The notes beneath the pieces were generated by a model that saw nothing but the letters and a program-made list of their open reading frames with translations, was not told the origin of the DNA and ran no database searches. Both the position numbers and the translations under genes were made by a program. Of a DNA stretch of 14,993 bases, positions 6,343 to 14,897 are shown in pieces (position 1 is the first letter of the stretch; every line of letters starts with the position of its first letter). The stretch lies in assembly GCA_934351445.1 (NCBI GenBank), contig CAKRIZ010000042.1, forward strand, positions 1-14,993. The letters are read 5' to 3'. The DNA comes from an uncultured Eubacterium sp. GTDB taxonomy: Bacteria; Bacillota; Clostridia; Lachnospirales; Lachnospiraceae.

Positions 6343-7464
6343 TTATTCTCTTGTTTTCCAGCCTGCGGCAATCTTGGTTTCCAGTTCCGGAAGTGTATGG
6401 AGACCACTCAAAGTATCCACCTCTTCCACACAGGAAGCACCCTGCGCCGCAGCGAGCTGAACGCAGCGCCCGACAGGGTATCCATGCAGCATGGCGTACA
6501 GGAAACAACCGATGCTCGAATCCCCTGCTCCTGTTCCCGAAAGCACTCTTTCTGGAACAAAGGACTTCTGGAATCCGGTCTGGTCTGCCCAGTCTGCCAC
6601 CTGCAGTTCCACCGCTGGCGGGATTTCAGCAATCAGATCTGCTCCAGCCGTCTGATAATAGATTCCCTGTATACCACACTTCAGCATCAGAACCTTCACA
6701 CCAAGTTCCATCGCCTGAGCTGCCAGTGGGCGGATGTCTTGCTCCAGATCGAGAATTTCCGTCACATCACCGTCTCCTGCCCGTTCCAGCCAGCTCTCAT
6801 AACGCCGTCGGTCCAACATAAAGCACAGTTCCTCGATGCTTGGCACAAAGAAATCTACCTCCGGAAGCACATGGGTCAGGAAATCTCTCCAGTCCACCAG
6901 CCCTTCCGGGGAATCCGGGTCGACAGCAGCCAGATCTAAAGACATGGCTGCACCCTTTTCGTGAACCCGCTTACACAGCTTTACCAGCTCTGCGCCGCCA
7001 TTTTCATACATCTTCCTCATGAGAGGCGGATAACCAAAGTGTACCAGTGCTGCGTCCTCTAAAAGCTCATCCTTCAGATCGTCTGCCACAAAGGTATCAT
7101 TGCCACCCGGACCATGCAAAAATACACGATCAATGCCCGGCGGCGCTACAACTATCGTATAAGAAGTCGATACCGCATCATCGACAATTAGATCTTTTTC
7201 TGTTCCATGCTGTTTCATCATGGCAAGCATCATTTCACCCAACGCATCATGTCCGATTTTTCCTGCCAGATGAACATTTGCTCCCATTTTGTGAAGTGTA
7301 AGACCCGTATTGGATACTACCCCTCCGCTATATACAACCATCTCCCCTGTCCGGATCAGCTTTCCCGGACACAGAATCTGTGAAAGACTTTTCTTTTTGC
7401 TCCCCGGAAATACAGGTGTCATGTCCACGCTGATATGCCCGGCCACTACAATTTTCTTCTCCAT
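6343..7464 (-). CDS. PfkB/ribokinase-family sugar kinase
   Basis: This is a 373-residue kinase that should phosphorylate a sugar or sugar phosphate with ATP in the cytoplasm. The PfkB N-terminal signature is GGVVSNTGLTLHKMGANVHL (47-66), opening after GHISVDM (9-15). The C-terminal signature LSGTGAGDSSIGCF (309-322) contains the catalytic Asp315 and the GAGD anion hole. The start ATG at 7462-7464 is chosen because GGAGG lies eight bases upstream and it leaves a 14-base gap after the isomerase stop; an upstream in-frame ATG at 7509 would overlap that gene and lacks such a site. It is slightly longer than typical ribokinases (about 300-320), with an insert around 210-250. Given its neighbours, the substrate is probably the ketose made by the isomerase; fructose, xylulose or a phosphorylated ketose are all possible. 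Confidence 0.85.
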   Translation of the reverse strand: MEKKIVVAGHISVDMTPVFPGSKKKSLSQILCPGKLIRTGEMVVYSGGVVSNTGLTLHKMGANVHLAGKIGHDALGEMMLAMMKQHGTEKDLIVDDAVSTSYTIVVAPPGIDRVFLHGPGGNDTFVADDLKDELLEDAALVHFGYPPLMRKMYENGGAELVKLCKRVHEKGAAMSLDLAAVDPDSPEGLVDWRDFLTHVLPEVDFFVPSIEELCFMLDRRRYESWLERAGDGDVTEILDLEQDIRPLAAQAMELGVKVLMLKCGIQGIYYQTAGADLIAEIPPAVELQVADWADQTGFQKSFVPERVLSGTGAGDSSIGCFLYAMLHGYPVGRCVQLAAAQGASCVEEVDTLSGLHTLPELETKIAAGWKTRE

Positions 7465-7478
7465 AGGCACTTCCTCCA

Positions 7479-8162
7479 TCAGTCTTTGGCTGCCGGATAT
7501 TCCGTACACAGATAACGATAGGGCGGTTCATCCTCTTCAATCTCCGGGAAACGTCCCATCTTCTCATAGAAACAATTGTCGTTTTCATCATCATTGCACA
7601 TAGAAACTTCCCCTAACAGCACCGGTCCGCCTTCCTTCGGCATGATAAAATCATGATACAGATACTGGGTAATGGTGATACTCTCGCCCGGAGTCAGCTT
7701 GATTCTCGTGCCTGCCGGAACTGTCCGTTCTACTCCATCTGTGACAACTGTCACATCAGTATCCAGCTTCGTATTCCCATCTGCTCCGTTAAATACTGTA
7801 ATATAGAGATCATTTCCACCGCGATTGATGATATCCTCCATCTTGCTCCAGTGATAATGGAGTGGTGAATTCTGTCCCGGATACAGCATCAGCAGCTTCT
7901 CTGCGTATGGCTTCTTATATTTTGCATCTTTCAGATTCCCATTCCGGATCGTTACCAGCGCAAAGCCGATCTCATCAAATCTGCCCAGACCATAGTCCGT
8001 GATATCCCATCCTAATTTGTTATCACGGATTTCATCACATTCATGACCTTTCTCTGACCATTCTTCCGGTGTCCAGTTGCAGAACGGCGGCAGATGATAC
8101 CCGTTTTCTTTTGCCAGAGCCTCCATATCTTTAATGACCTGATTAATTCTTGAACGTTTCAT
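7479..8162 (-). CDS. D-lyxose ketol-isomerase family protein (cupin metalloenzyme)
   Basis: This 227-residue protein is of the D-lyxose isomerase type (EC 5.3.1.15 family), which interconverts D-lyxose and D-xylulose and often D-mannose and D-fructose using Mn2+. The cupin metal ligands are visible as H102-x-H104 and E109 in SPLHYHWSKMED, with H170 in QYLYHDFI. Length and the C-terminal PPYRYLC segment fit the family. The start ATG at 8160-8162 follows a GGGGG site by ten bases and lies 19 bases after the aldolase stop; the longer frame from 8201 overlaps the aldolase and is less likely. It is the middle gene of an aldolase, isomerase, kinase operon. Substrate preference cannot be read from the sequence. 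Confidence 0.85.
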   Translation of the reverse strand: MKRSRINQVIKDMEALAKENGYHLPPFCNWTPEEWSEKGHECDEIRDNKLGWDITDYGLGRFDEIGFALVTIRNGNLKDAKYKKPYAEKLLMLYPGQNSPLHYHWSKMEDIINRGGNDLYITVFNGADGNTKLDTDVTVVTDGVERTVPAGTRIKLTPGESITITQYLYHDFIMPKEGGPVLLGEVSMCNDDENDNCFYEKMGRFPEIEEDEPPYRYLCTEYPAAKD

Positions 8163-8181
8163 AGCCGTAAATCCCCCTTTT

Positions 8182-9051
8182 TTATTCATCCAGACGTGCA
8201 AATGTACGCATAGCGTCTTTGACGTTTTCTTTCATTGCTTCCTTCGCTACCGCAGACACACTGGTATAAAAAGGCGGAACATTTTCCTTCAGCTCTGCTG
8301 CCCATTTCTGCACCGCCATGCCAGCCGCTCGATCCATATAGGTAAAGTAATTGATTTTGCGGACACCTGCCTGTATCGCTGCATGGAAATCTTCCTTGCT
8401 GACCCCGGAGCCTCCATGCATAACAACCGGAATACCATTCGTCTCTTTTCTTACATTCTCTACTACAGAAAAATCAAGACGCGGCTTTTTCAGATAAATA
8501 CCATGAGTAGTGCCAAAAGAACATGCCAGTGCGTCCACACCTGTTCTTGCCACAAAATCCTTTGCCTGTACCGGATCTGTGTAAATCTTGCTATCGTCAT
8601 CCTCGCCGCTTCCCACGCCTTCGCCGGACTCTGTCCTGCCCATGCTTCCCAGTTCTGCTTCAATATCAGCTCCCTGTGCATGTGCCAGATCTGCAGCCAT
8701 CCTGGTGTTTGCCACATTTTCCTCATACGCAAGGGTGGATCCGTCATACATGACAGAAGTAAATCCCATACCCAGTGCATATTTCACACGTTCAATACTA
8801 TCGCCATGATCCAGATGTACACATACCGGAACCTTTGCTTTCTTTGCAAAATCTACCATCAACGGTCCCATGAGCGCCAGCGGATTATGTATCTCATGCA
8901 CCGGTGCAAACTGAATAATCACCGGAAGCTCCATCTCCTCTGCCGCTGCCATGACAGCCTGCAGGCTTTCCAGATTCGGTGCATTAAATGCACCAATAGC
9001 AATCTTTTTCTCTTCTGCTACTTTCAGAACGTCTTTTAATGTTGCCAGCAT
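8182..9051 (-). CDS. Class II (Zn-dependent) ketose-bisphosphate aldolase, Fba/GatY/KbaY family
   Basis: This 289-residue TIM-barrel aldolase should cleave a phosphoketose into dihydroxyacetone phosphate and an aldehyde. The class II pattern is clear: VHLDHG with catalytic D81 and zinc ligand H82 (79-83), the acidic strand IEAELG (130-135), the second zinc His in GTTHG (H183), and VVMHGGSG with the third zinc His (H212), followed by phosphate-binding residues. The ATG at 9049-9051 has AAGGAGG nine bases upstream. It is the first enzyme gene after the ROK regulator and is probably co-transcribed with the isomerase and kinase. Fructose-bisphosphate, tagatose-bisphosphate and ketose-1-phosphate aldolases share these motifs, so the substrate is open. 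The operon context argues for a peripheral sugar route rather than central glycolysis. Confidence 0.88.
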   Translation of the reverse strand: MLATLKDVLKVAEEKKIAIGAFNAPNLESLQAVMAAAEEMELPVIIQFAPVHEIHNPLALMGPLMVDFAKKAKVPVCVHLDHGDSIERVKYALGMGFTSVMYDGSTLAYEENVANTRMAADLAHAQGADIEAELGSMGRTESGEGVGSGEDDDSKIYTDPVQAKDFVARTGVDALACSFGTTHGIYLKKPRLDFSVVENVRKETNGIPVVMHGGSGVSKEDFHAAIQAGVRKINYFTYMDRAAGMAVQKWAAELKENVPPFYTSVSAVAKEAMKENVKDAMRTFARLDE

Positions 9052-9131
9052 AATAAAAATCCTCCTTCTTTGTTCTGCCTATCATGAGGCATCTTTTTAT
9101 GGACGGTTGTCCACTGCAAAAACGTTGCAGT
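9052..9131 (-). promoter_or_regulatory. Gap with three tandem small hairpins between regulator and aldolase
   Basis: Between the ROK stop and the aldolase RBS, three consecutive inverted repeats fill most of the 80 bases: 9113-9131 (7-bp stem ACTGCAA/TTGCAGT, 5-base loop), 9100-9113 (TGGAC/GTCCA, 4-base loop) and 9076-9091 (TGCCT/AGGCA, 6-base loop). None has a U-tract, so they are not plain terminators. They could set relative expression of regulator and enzymes through mRNA processing or protection. I see no convincing separate promoter here. Confidence 0.4.
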
Positions 9132-10346
9132 TCACTCAAACAGCTTTCCATCAAACACAGCAGTCAGCAGAGCACCCGCACAGCCAAATACAGTTCCATC
9201 CGCACGAAAATAAGATTTCATCACCTGAAGCTTCCGGTATTTTCTCGTAAGAAGCCGTTCATTGGCCTCTTTTTCTGCCAGTCTAAGATATTGATCCGGA
9301 ATCCAGTAACCGTCATGTCCGATAATAATCCTCTGTGGATTCAGGCCGTTAGAAAAATTAATAATACCGCAGGATAGATATTCTGCCATATCTCTGAGTA
9401 CCATATCTATCTGCCTCTCTTTCTCGGTAAATTCTATTCCCTTGTTCTGTTTTCTCTCCAATGCCTGCTCCATTTCCTGACAGAATTCCCGGAAATTCTT
9501 TGTCTCGCCGGTCATCCTCTGCATCTGTTCTTCCAGTACTGTACTGGAAATATAGGTTTCCAGGCAGCCTCTGCTTCCACAATTACAGCGCCGGCCCTTC
9601 CAGTCAATACTTACATGACCAAATTCACATGTCATGCCACTACTGCTGGTATACAGCTGTCCACCTACTACCAGACCGCTTCCTACACCGTTTGACAGAA
9701 CTACATAGATAAAATCTTCACAGTCATTCCCGTTTCCATAATATTTTTCCACAATAGCAGCACCGTTGCTCTCACTGTCGAAATACACCGGAATGTGATA
9801 CCTTTGTTCGATCTCACTCTTCAGATTCAGATCCTGAATGCCACAAAAGTTCGTAGGTTTCAGAATTTTACCCCTGAGAATGTCCGATGGACCAAGCGCG
9901 GCAATGCTGATACCCCAGATCCGCTCACCGTCTGTCTCAGCAAACATCCGCCCGATCGCATCCAGTATCTGTTCCATCAGGTTTTCTGCATTGGCAGATG
10001 TCACCGGGAAGCTAAAGCTCTTTTGTATATTCAGCTTCAGGTCACATAAGATCACATTGCAGCCTTCCCTGTGCAGATGTACCCCGATCAGCTTCGGTGC
10101 TCTGGGCGAAATACGAAGCTGAATCGGATTTCTTCCTTTTCCCTCCATTTTTTCTGCCTTCTCGAGTTCCTCCAGCATATCGTTTTCCAGAAACTCATTC
10201 ACAATATTGGAAACAGTCATCTTTGACAGTCCAGTCTTTTGTGCCAGCTCAATCCGCGAACTACATGCTCCGGTCGCGATCAGCTTCAGCAGCAAACCAC
10301 GGTTCTTCTGTTTCAAAAGTTTGTTATTCACACCTGTTTTTGGCAT
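9132..10346 (-). CDS. ROK-family transcriptional regulator (XylR/NagC type)
   Basis: This 404-residue ROK repressor has a winged helix-turn-helix at about 15-60 (SSRIELAQKTGLSKMTVSNI). The ROK sugar-binding fold follows from about 85. It includes the zinc motif CNCGSRGCLE (254-263, ligands C254, C256, C261) preceded by the metal/sugar His of EFGH (H244). The N-terminal phosphate-binding loop of true ROK kinases (DxGxT) is replaced by VHLHREGCN, so this should be a regulator and not a glucokinase. The ATG at 10344-10346 has GGGAG nine bases upstream. It is encoded first in the sugar operon and has its own promoter with an inverted pair of TTAGTA half-sites, so it probably represses itself and the enzymes until its sugar ligand binds. 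The ligand is unknown. Confidence 0.9.
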   Translation of the reverse strand: MPKTGVNNKLLKQKNRGLLLKLIATGACSSRIELAQKTGLSKMTVSNIVNEFLENDMLEELEKAEKMEGKGRNPIQLRISPRAPKLIGVHLHREGCNVILCDLKLNIQKSFSFPVTSANAENLMEQILDAIGRMFAETDGERIWGISIAALGPSDILRGKILKPTNFCGIQDLNLKSEIEQRYHIPVYFDSESNGAAIVEKYYGNGNDCEDFIYVVLSNGVGSGLVVGGQLYTSSSGMTCEFGHVSIDWKGRRCNCGSRGCLETYISSTVLEEQMQRMTGETKNFREFCQEMEQALERKQNKGIEFTEKERQIDMVLRDMAEYLSCGIINFSNGLNPQRIIIGHDGYWIPDQYLRLAEKEANERLLTRKYRKLQVMKSYFRADGTVFGCAGALLTAVFDGKLFE

Positions 10347-10362
10347 CTGATTCGACTCCCGT

Positions 10363-10421
10363 AATTAGTACAACGCTTTTACTTTATGTTTATATAATAC
10401 ACTTCTTTTACTAATTGTCAA
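10363..10421 (-). promoter_or_regulatory. Promoter and probable ROK operator of the sugar operon
   Basis: On the minus strand TTGACA (10416-10421) and TATTAT (10394-10399) are 16 bases apart. An 8-base arm AATTAGTA (minus strand) begins at the -35 end (plus TACTAATT, 10409-10416) and is met by its inverted copy at 10363-10370 near the RBS, 38 bases away. TTAGT-type half-sites resemble those reported for XylR-like ROK repressors. An AGTAAAAG motif also occurs twice between them. Confidence 0.65.
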
Positions 10422-10455
10422 CAGCTTTTTATTTGATAGGAATTTCCTATCACAT

Positions 10456-10497
10456 AAAAAAAGGACGAACTCATCTTCTAAAATGAATTCGTCCTTT
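10456..10497 (-). terminator. Intrinsic terminator after hemZ
   Basis: On the minus strand a 15-bp stem (AAAGGACGAATTCAT / ATGAGTTCGTCCTTT, one G-U pair) with an 8-base loop is followed directly by a run of seven T. It lies about 17 bases after the hemZ stop and ends the rel-MBL-hemZ transcript before the ROK promoter. Confidence 0.92.
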
Positions 10498-10514
10498 CAT
10501 ATAGAAAAACCCTT

Positions 10515-11969
10515 TTATTCTTCTGCAAAAAGTTTCTGCTTCCGCAGGGTCATCTCATCGATCCGCTCGATATACTGTGCCACGTCTTTGACATTCGCAC
10601 ACCGCTCGATCCGTCCGTCAGCATATACGCGCTTTGTGACTGATCCTGCCCCGAGTGCGAGGATCGTCTGTTTCTCCTCCATGATAAGAATATTGTAGAT
10701 CCCCTCTTTTCCGGGCAGACCGTAGCCGACATTTTCAAAATTACCTGCCATATTTTTCTGGCGGTAGAGATAATATGGCGCCATACCCATCTCTGCCGCG
10801 CCTTGTGCGGTCACGGCATGGTGCTCCGGTGTGATCTCCATCTTGTAATCTTTGTATTCGTCCCGACAGATATTGAGCCGCGCTGCGCGTTTTAACGCCA
10901 GTGAATGCACCGTCAGATTGTCCGGGTGCAGATGCCTGATCTGCTCCATCGTATGTTTAACATCATCCAGCGATTCGCCCGGCAGTCCGAGGATCAGATC
11001 CATATTGATATTATCGAATCCGAGTTCACGTGCCAGATAAAAGCTGTCAATCGTCTGTTGGACTGTGTGATGTCTGCCGATGACCTTCAGTGTCTCATCC
11101 TTCATCGTCTGTGGATTCACAGAAATACGGTCAACGACCGGATGTTTTCTGAGCGCCTCGAGTTTTTCACGGGTGATGCTGTCGGGTCGTCCCGCCTCCA
11201 CAGTAAACTCCAGCAGGTGTGACAGGTCAAACCGCTCCTCAATCATCGTGAGCAGCCGGTCGAGTTGTTCCGGCTCGAGCGTCGTCGGTGTGCCACCTCC
11301 GATATAGATGGAATTGAGCTTTTTATGTCCAAATTCTGCACGTGCATAATCTAATTCATGCTCCAGTGCATCGAGATATGCATCGACGCGCCCGCGCCAT
11401 GCACCGAGCGGATAGGATGTGAATGAACAATACAGACACGTACTCGGGCAGAACGGAATGCCTACATAGAGACTGAAGCCGTTCTCATAATCGAGTCTGG
11501 AGAGCAGTGCACGCTCCCGTTTTGCGATATCGATGGCGAGATCGATCTTTTCCCCGCTCATATGATAAGCCTGTCTCATATATTCTGCGATCTGCGTCTC
11601 GTCTTTGCCATCTTCTAACAGCTGCATCGGTATCTTCGTCGGGCGGATCCCTGTGAGTGATCCCCACGGCAGCTCATGTCCGGTGATCGTCACCAGCATA
11701 TCATAGAGTCCGATTTTTAATACATTTTTTACATCCAGCCGATCTGTGGATGAGCAGTCCATGTGCGCACATACCGGATCGCTCTGCACGGTCCGCCAGC
11801 ACACATCGATTCCATGTTTATAAAAATCTATATCGAGCCATGCGCTCACCGGCTCCTCCGGCTCTTTTTTTTCTGCTGACACACAAACATTCTCTGATGG
11901 AAAGAATGCTTTCACCAGAGAATGGATGTCATATTCAAAATCTGCTTTATTTAACTGTACTTGTATCAT
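10515..11969 (-). CDS. hemZ: HemZ, coproporphyrinogen III dehydrogenase-like radical SAM enzyme
   Basis: This 484-residue radical SAM protein is of the oxygen-independent coproporphyrinogen oxidase-like group. The cluster motif CPSTCLYC (C174, C178, C181) sits in a HemZ-typical context IPFCPSTCLYCSFTSYP, and GGGTPT (225-230) is the SAM-binding glycine motif. The long N-terminal extension (about 165 residues before the radical SAM core) and GSLTGIRPTK are characteristic of HemZ rather than HemN. By family it would oxidatively decarboxylate coproporphyrinogen III, although many gut anaerobes keep HemZ without a full haem pathway. The ATG at 11967-11969 lies 4 bases after the MBL-gene stop with no good RBS, so translation is probably coupled. 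Its 3' 200 bp are duplicated at 5933-6132, and its last 15 residues differ from that copy. Confidence 0.92.
   Translation of the reverse strand: MIQVQLNKADFEYDIHSLVKAFFPSENVCVSAEKKEPEEPVSAWLDIDFYKHGIDVCWRTVQSDPVCAHMDCSSTDRLDVKNVLKIGLYDMLVTITGHELPWGSLTGIRPTKIPMQLLEDGKDETQIAEYMRQAYHMSGEKIDLAIDIAKRERALLSRLDYENGFSLYVGIPFCPSTCLYCSFTSYPLGAWRGRVDAYLDALEHELDYARAEFGHKKLNSIYIGGGTPTTLEPEQLDRLLTMIEERFDLSHLLEFTVEAGRPDSITREKLEALRKHPVVDRISVNPQTMKDETLKVIGRHHTVQQTIDSFYLARELGFDNINMDLILGLPGESLDDVKHTMEQIRHLHPDNLTVHSLALKRAARLNICRDEYKDYKMEITPEHHAVTAQGAAEMGMAPYYLYRQKNMAGNFENVGYGLPGKEGIYNILIMEEKQTILALGAGSVTKRVYADGRIERCANVKDVAQYIERIDEMTLRKQKLFAEE
10525..10724. repeat. Direct repeat B, copy 2 (inside intact hemZ)
   Basis: This is the partner of 5933-6132. 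The repeat ends at 10724 inside hemZ codon 416. Divergence is concentrated in the hemZ 3' tail (10525-10564). Confidence 0.95.
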
Positions 11970-11973
11970 GATC

Positions 11974-12594
11974 TTATATAAATGAATTGTATTGTTTTTC
12001 TGTACCGATCTTCGTAGGTTCTCCGTGCCCCGGATAGACGATCGTCAGATCCGGCAGCTTGAACAGCTTTTCCCTGACAGAGCGCACGAGCTGTGACATG
12101 CTGCCGCCAGGCAGATCTGTCCGGCCAACAGATTCACAGAACAGTGTATCACCGGAGAATACGACCCCTTCCTGCGGAAAATAATAGCATACGCCTCCGG
12201 GTGTATGTCCCGGTGTATGGATCACCTGAATCTCCATTCCAGCGAGATTGACTGTATCGCCGTCATGCACCTGTTTATCTGCCTTGGCTGATGCCCTTGT
12301 ACCGATCATCGCACCGCAGTTCACCTCCGGCTGCTGCAGCATGTCCGCATCATCGGCATGCACATAGACGGGAATGCCATATTGACCTGCCAACGCATCC
12401 ACTCCCATAATATGGTCAAAATGCGCATGTGTCAGCAGGACCGCTACCGGTGTATATCCTCCCGCCTGAATCTTTTCCGCCAGACGTGCTGCCTCGTCAC
12501 CGGGATCGATAATGATGCACTCCTTTGTCTGTTCATTGATTGCAAAATAACAGTTGGTGCCTACGACACCGACTACATAATGTTCGATCTTCAT
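11974..12594 (-). CDS. Metallo-beta-lactamase-fold hydrolase, glyoxalase II-like
   Basis: This is a 206-residue cytoplasmic MBL-fold hydrolase. All dinuclear metal ligands are visible: THAHFDH (H56, H58, D60, H61), HTPGHT (H130), SGDTLF (D149) and YPGHGEPT (H190). The family contains hydroxyacylglutathione hydrolases and related thioesterases. Clostridia generally lack glutathione, and the short length lacks the glyoxalase II C-terminal domain, so the true substrate is unknown. The ATG at 12592-12594 shares one base with the rel stop (TGATG), indicating coupled translation. The rel, MBL, hemZ order is often seen in clostridia. Confidence 0.88.
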   Translation of the reverse strand: MKIEHYVVGVVGTNCYFAINEQTKECIIIDPGDEAARLAEKIQAGGYTPVAVLLTHAHFDHIMGVDALAGQYGIPVYVHADDADMLQQPEVNCGAMIGTRASAKADKQVHDGDTVNLAGMEIQVIHTPGHTPGGVCYYFPQEGVVFSGDTLFCESVGRTDLPGGSMSQLVRSVREKLFKLPDLTIVYPGHGEPTKIGTEKQYNSFI

Positions 12595-14897
12595 CAGCCT
12601 GTTGTCCTCTCTATATCAATGACGCTCTCTACCTGACGCAGCTTCTTAATCAGGCCATTGACCTGTTCCTTGCCCTTTGTCTCAAAGGAGATAGAGATTG
12701 TCGCGATTCCCTGTTTGCTCGTCTTGGAATGAATCGAATTGATGTCAATGCCGCGCTCTGTAAATGTACGGGTCAGATCCACGAGCAGACCGGTACGGTT
12801 ATTTCCATATATATTGATCTCTGCCAGATATGTGCTGTCCTCACCGCTGCCATTGCCGCTCCATTCCGCCTCGATTAAACGCGCCTTTTCCATCTCGGAC
12901 AGATTAATCATATTCACACAGTCTGTACGATGGATGGACACACCACGCCCGCGTGTGACAAATCCCACGATCTCATCACCCGGAACCGGACTACAGCACT
13001 TGGACAGATGCACAGCGATATCGTAGAGTCCCTTGACCACAATCCCACTCTTGGAACGATGCTCACTCGGCTGGCGGTCGACGTTCGTATGCTCTATCTG
13101 CTTTAAAACATCCTCATCAGTCACAACGAGCGGATGATCTTTGCGGTATTCCTCCTGCATACGATTGGCGACCTGGCTCTCCTTGAGTGCTCCATGTCCG
13201 ATCGTAGCCAGACAATTATCCCACTGGGGGAAACCATATTTTCGCAGGATCTTTGCCTGATATTCCGGCTTATTGATATCTGGCCAGTTGATTCCCTTAC
13301 TCTTGCAATACTTCTCCAGCAGCTCCTTGCCTTTTAAGATATTTTCTTCCTTAAACTCACTTCGGAACCACTGGTTGATCTTATTTTTCGCCTGTGTACT
13401 CTTGACGATATTGAGCCAGTCACGGCTCGGTCCCTTGGAATTCTGTGAGGTAATGATCTCAATACGGTCACCGTTCTGGATCTTGTAATCAATCGTCACC
13501 AGTTTTCCATTGACCTTGGCTCCGATCATCTTGTTGCCGACTGCAGAATGTACGCTGTAGGCAAAATCAATCGGTGTCGAACCATTCGGCAGGTTCTTCA
13601 CATCACCTGACGGGGTAAAACAAAATACCGTATCTGAAAACAGGTCAAGATCGCTCTTTAACAGGCTCATGAACTCCTTGTTGTCGGACATGTCCCGCTG
13701 CCATTCGAGGATCTGGCGCAGCCAGCTGAGCTTTTCCTCCTCACCACCAACTGCATTGCCATTGGCGGCTTCCTTATATTTCCAATGCGCTGCGATACCA
13801 TACTCAGCGGTACGGTGCATCTCATAGGTACGGATCTGGATCTCAAACGGACGTCCGTCCGGCCCGATCAGTGTCGTGTGCAGCGACTGATACATATTCG
13901 GCTTTGGCATCGCAATATAATCTTTGAAACGGCCGGGAATCGGCTTATACATCTCATGGATCACACCGAGCGCCGCATAACAGTCCTTGACATCATTGAC
14001 CAGTATTCGGATCGCAAACAGATCATAGATCTGGTCGATTGTCTTGCCCTGGTTGACCATCTTTTTATAAATACTGAAAAAGTGCTTGCTGCGGCCATCA
14101 ATCGTCGCCTCAATTCCGGCTTCTTTGATATGATGCGTCACTTCCTCAACCAGCTTTTTCACATATTCGTCTCTGGCACCCTTGCGCATCGCTACCTTCT
14201 CGACGAGATCATAATAAGCCTCCGGCTCGAGATATTTCAGTGACAGGTCATCCAGCTCCGTCTTGATCTTGGAAATACCGAGCCGCTGTGCGATCGGTGC
14301 GTAGATGTCCATCGTCTCACGCGCTTTTTCCTTCTGCTTCTCCGGTGTCATATAACGCAGGGTACGCATATTGTGCAGACGGTCTGCCAGCTTGATCAGT
14401 ATGACGCGGATATCCTTTGCCATCGCGAGGAACATCTTTCGCAGGTTCTCTGCCTGAATCTCAACTTTATCTGCATCATAAGAGAGCTGACCGAGCTTGG
14501 TGACACCATCCACGAGCAGCGCCACTTCCTCATTGAACTCCTGTGCGATCTCCTCATCCGTCATGACGGTATCTTCGACCACGTCATGCAATAGTCCGGC
14601 TACGATCGTCTCCTTATCCAGCTCCAGCTCCGCCAGAATGATCGCAACACAGAGCGGATGTATAATATAAGCCTCGCCGGATTTGCGCACCTGTCCCTTA
14701 TGTGCATCATTTGCGATCCGGAAGGCTTTCTCAATCATCGATATATCGTCAGAAGGGTGATATTTGCGCACGCAGTTAATCAGCTCCTCATATAAGATCT
14801 CGGGGCTGACAAAATCGTCCATCTTACGAATATGTTCTGATGTGGACATCACTTTTTGTTCTAATTGTTCAATCTGTTCCGTTGTAACATCTGCCAT
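12594..14897 (-). CDS. relA: Bifunctional (p)ppGpp synthetase/hydrolase Rel (RSH)
   Basis: This 767-residue long RSH enzyme makes ppGpp/pppGpp from ATP and GDP/GTP on starved ribosomes and also hydrolyses it. The HD hydrolase domain (about 45-195) keeps H80, HDVVED (104-109) and LADRLHN (170-176), so hydrolysis should be intact. The synthetase domain (about 250-375) has RFKDYIAMPKPNMYQSLHTT and EIQIRT. The TGS domain starts at CFTPSGDVKNLPNGSTPIDF (426-445). The C-terminus carries a Cys/His-containing zinc-finger-like region (HLSKCCSPVPGDE) and an ACT domain. The start ATG at 14895-14897 with an AAAGGGTGA site gives the usual family length; an upstream in-frame ATG at 14972 would add 25 atypical residues inside the leader hairpin. 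It is the first gene of a coupled operon with the MBL hydrolase and hemZ. Confidence 0.95.
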   Translation of the reverse strand: MADVTTEQIEQLEQKVMSTSEHIRKMDDFVSPEILYEELINCVRKYHPSDDISMIEKAFRIANDAHKGQVRKSGEAYIIHPLCVAIILAELELDKETIVAGLLHDVVEDTVMTDEEIAQEFNEEVALLVDGVTKLGQLSYDADKVEIQAENLRKMFLAMAKDIRVILIKLADRLHNMRTLRYMTPEKQKEKARETMDIYAPIAQRLGISKIKTELDDLSLKYLEPEAYYDLVEKVAMRKGARDEYVKKLVEEVTHHIKEAGIEATIDGRSKHFFSIYKKMVNQGKTIDQIYDLFAIRILVNDVKDCYAALGVIHEMYKPIPGRFKDYIAMPKPNMYQSLHTTLIGPDGRPFEIQIRTYEMHRTAEYGIAAHWKYKEAANGNAVGGEEEKLSWLRQILEWQRDMSDNKEFMSLLKSDLDLFSDTVFCFTPSGDVKNLPNGSTPIDFAYSVHSAVGNKMIGAKVNGKLVTIDYKIQNGDRIEIITSQNSKGPSRDWLNIVKSTQAKNKINQWFRSEFKEENILKGKELLEKYCKSKGINWPDINKPEYQAKILRKYGFPQWDNCLATIGHGALKESQVANRMQEEYRKDHPLVVTDEDVLKQIEHTNVDRQPSEHRSKSGIVVKGLYDIAVHLSKCCSPVPGDEIVGFVTRGRGVSIHRTDCVNMINLSEMEKARLIEAEWSGNGSGEDSTYLAEINIYGNNRTGLLVDLTRTFTERGIDINSIHSKTSKQGIATISISFETKGKEQVNGLIKKLRQVESVIDIERTTG

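Noticed and set aside
6241..6939. Long plus-strand ORFs opposite the PfkB kinase and other genes
   Set aside because: They are antisense shadows without family motifs; the minus-strand genes carry intact signatures.
9112..9131. CcpA cre site before the aldolase
   Set aside because: The central CG does not have the required symmetric spacing to TG and CA ends; the sequence is better explained as a 7-bp hairpin.
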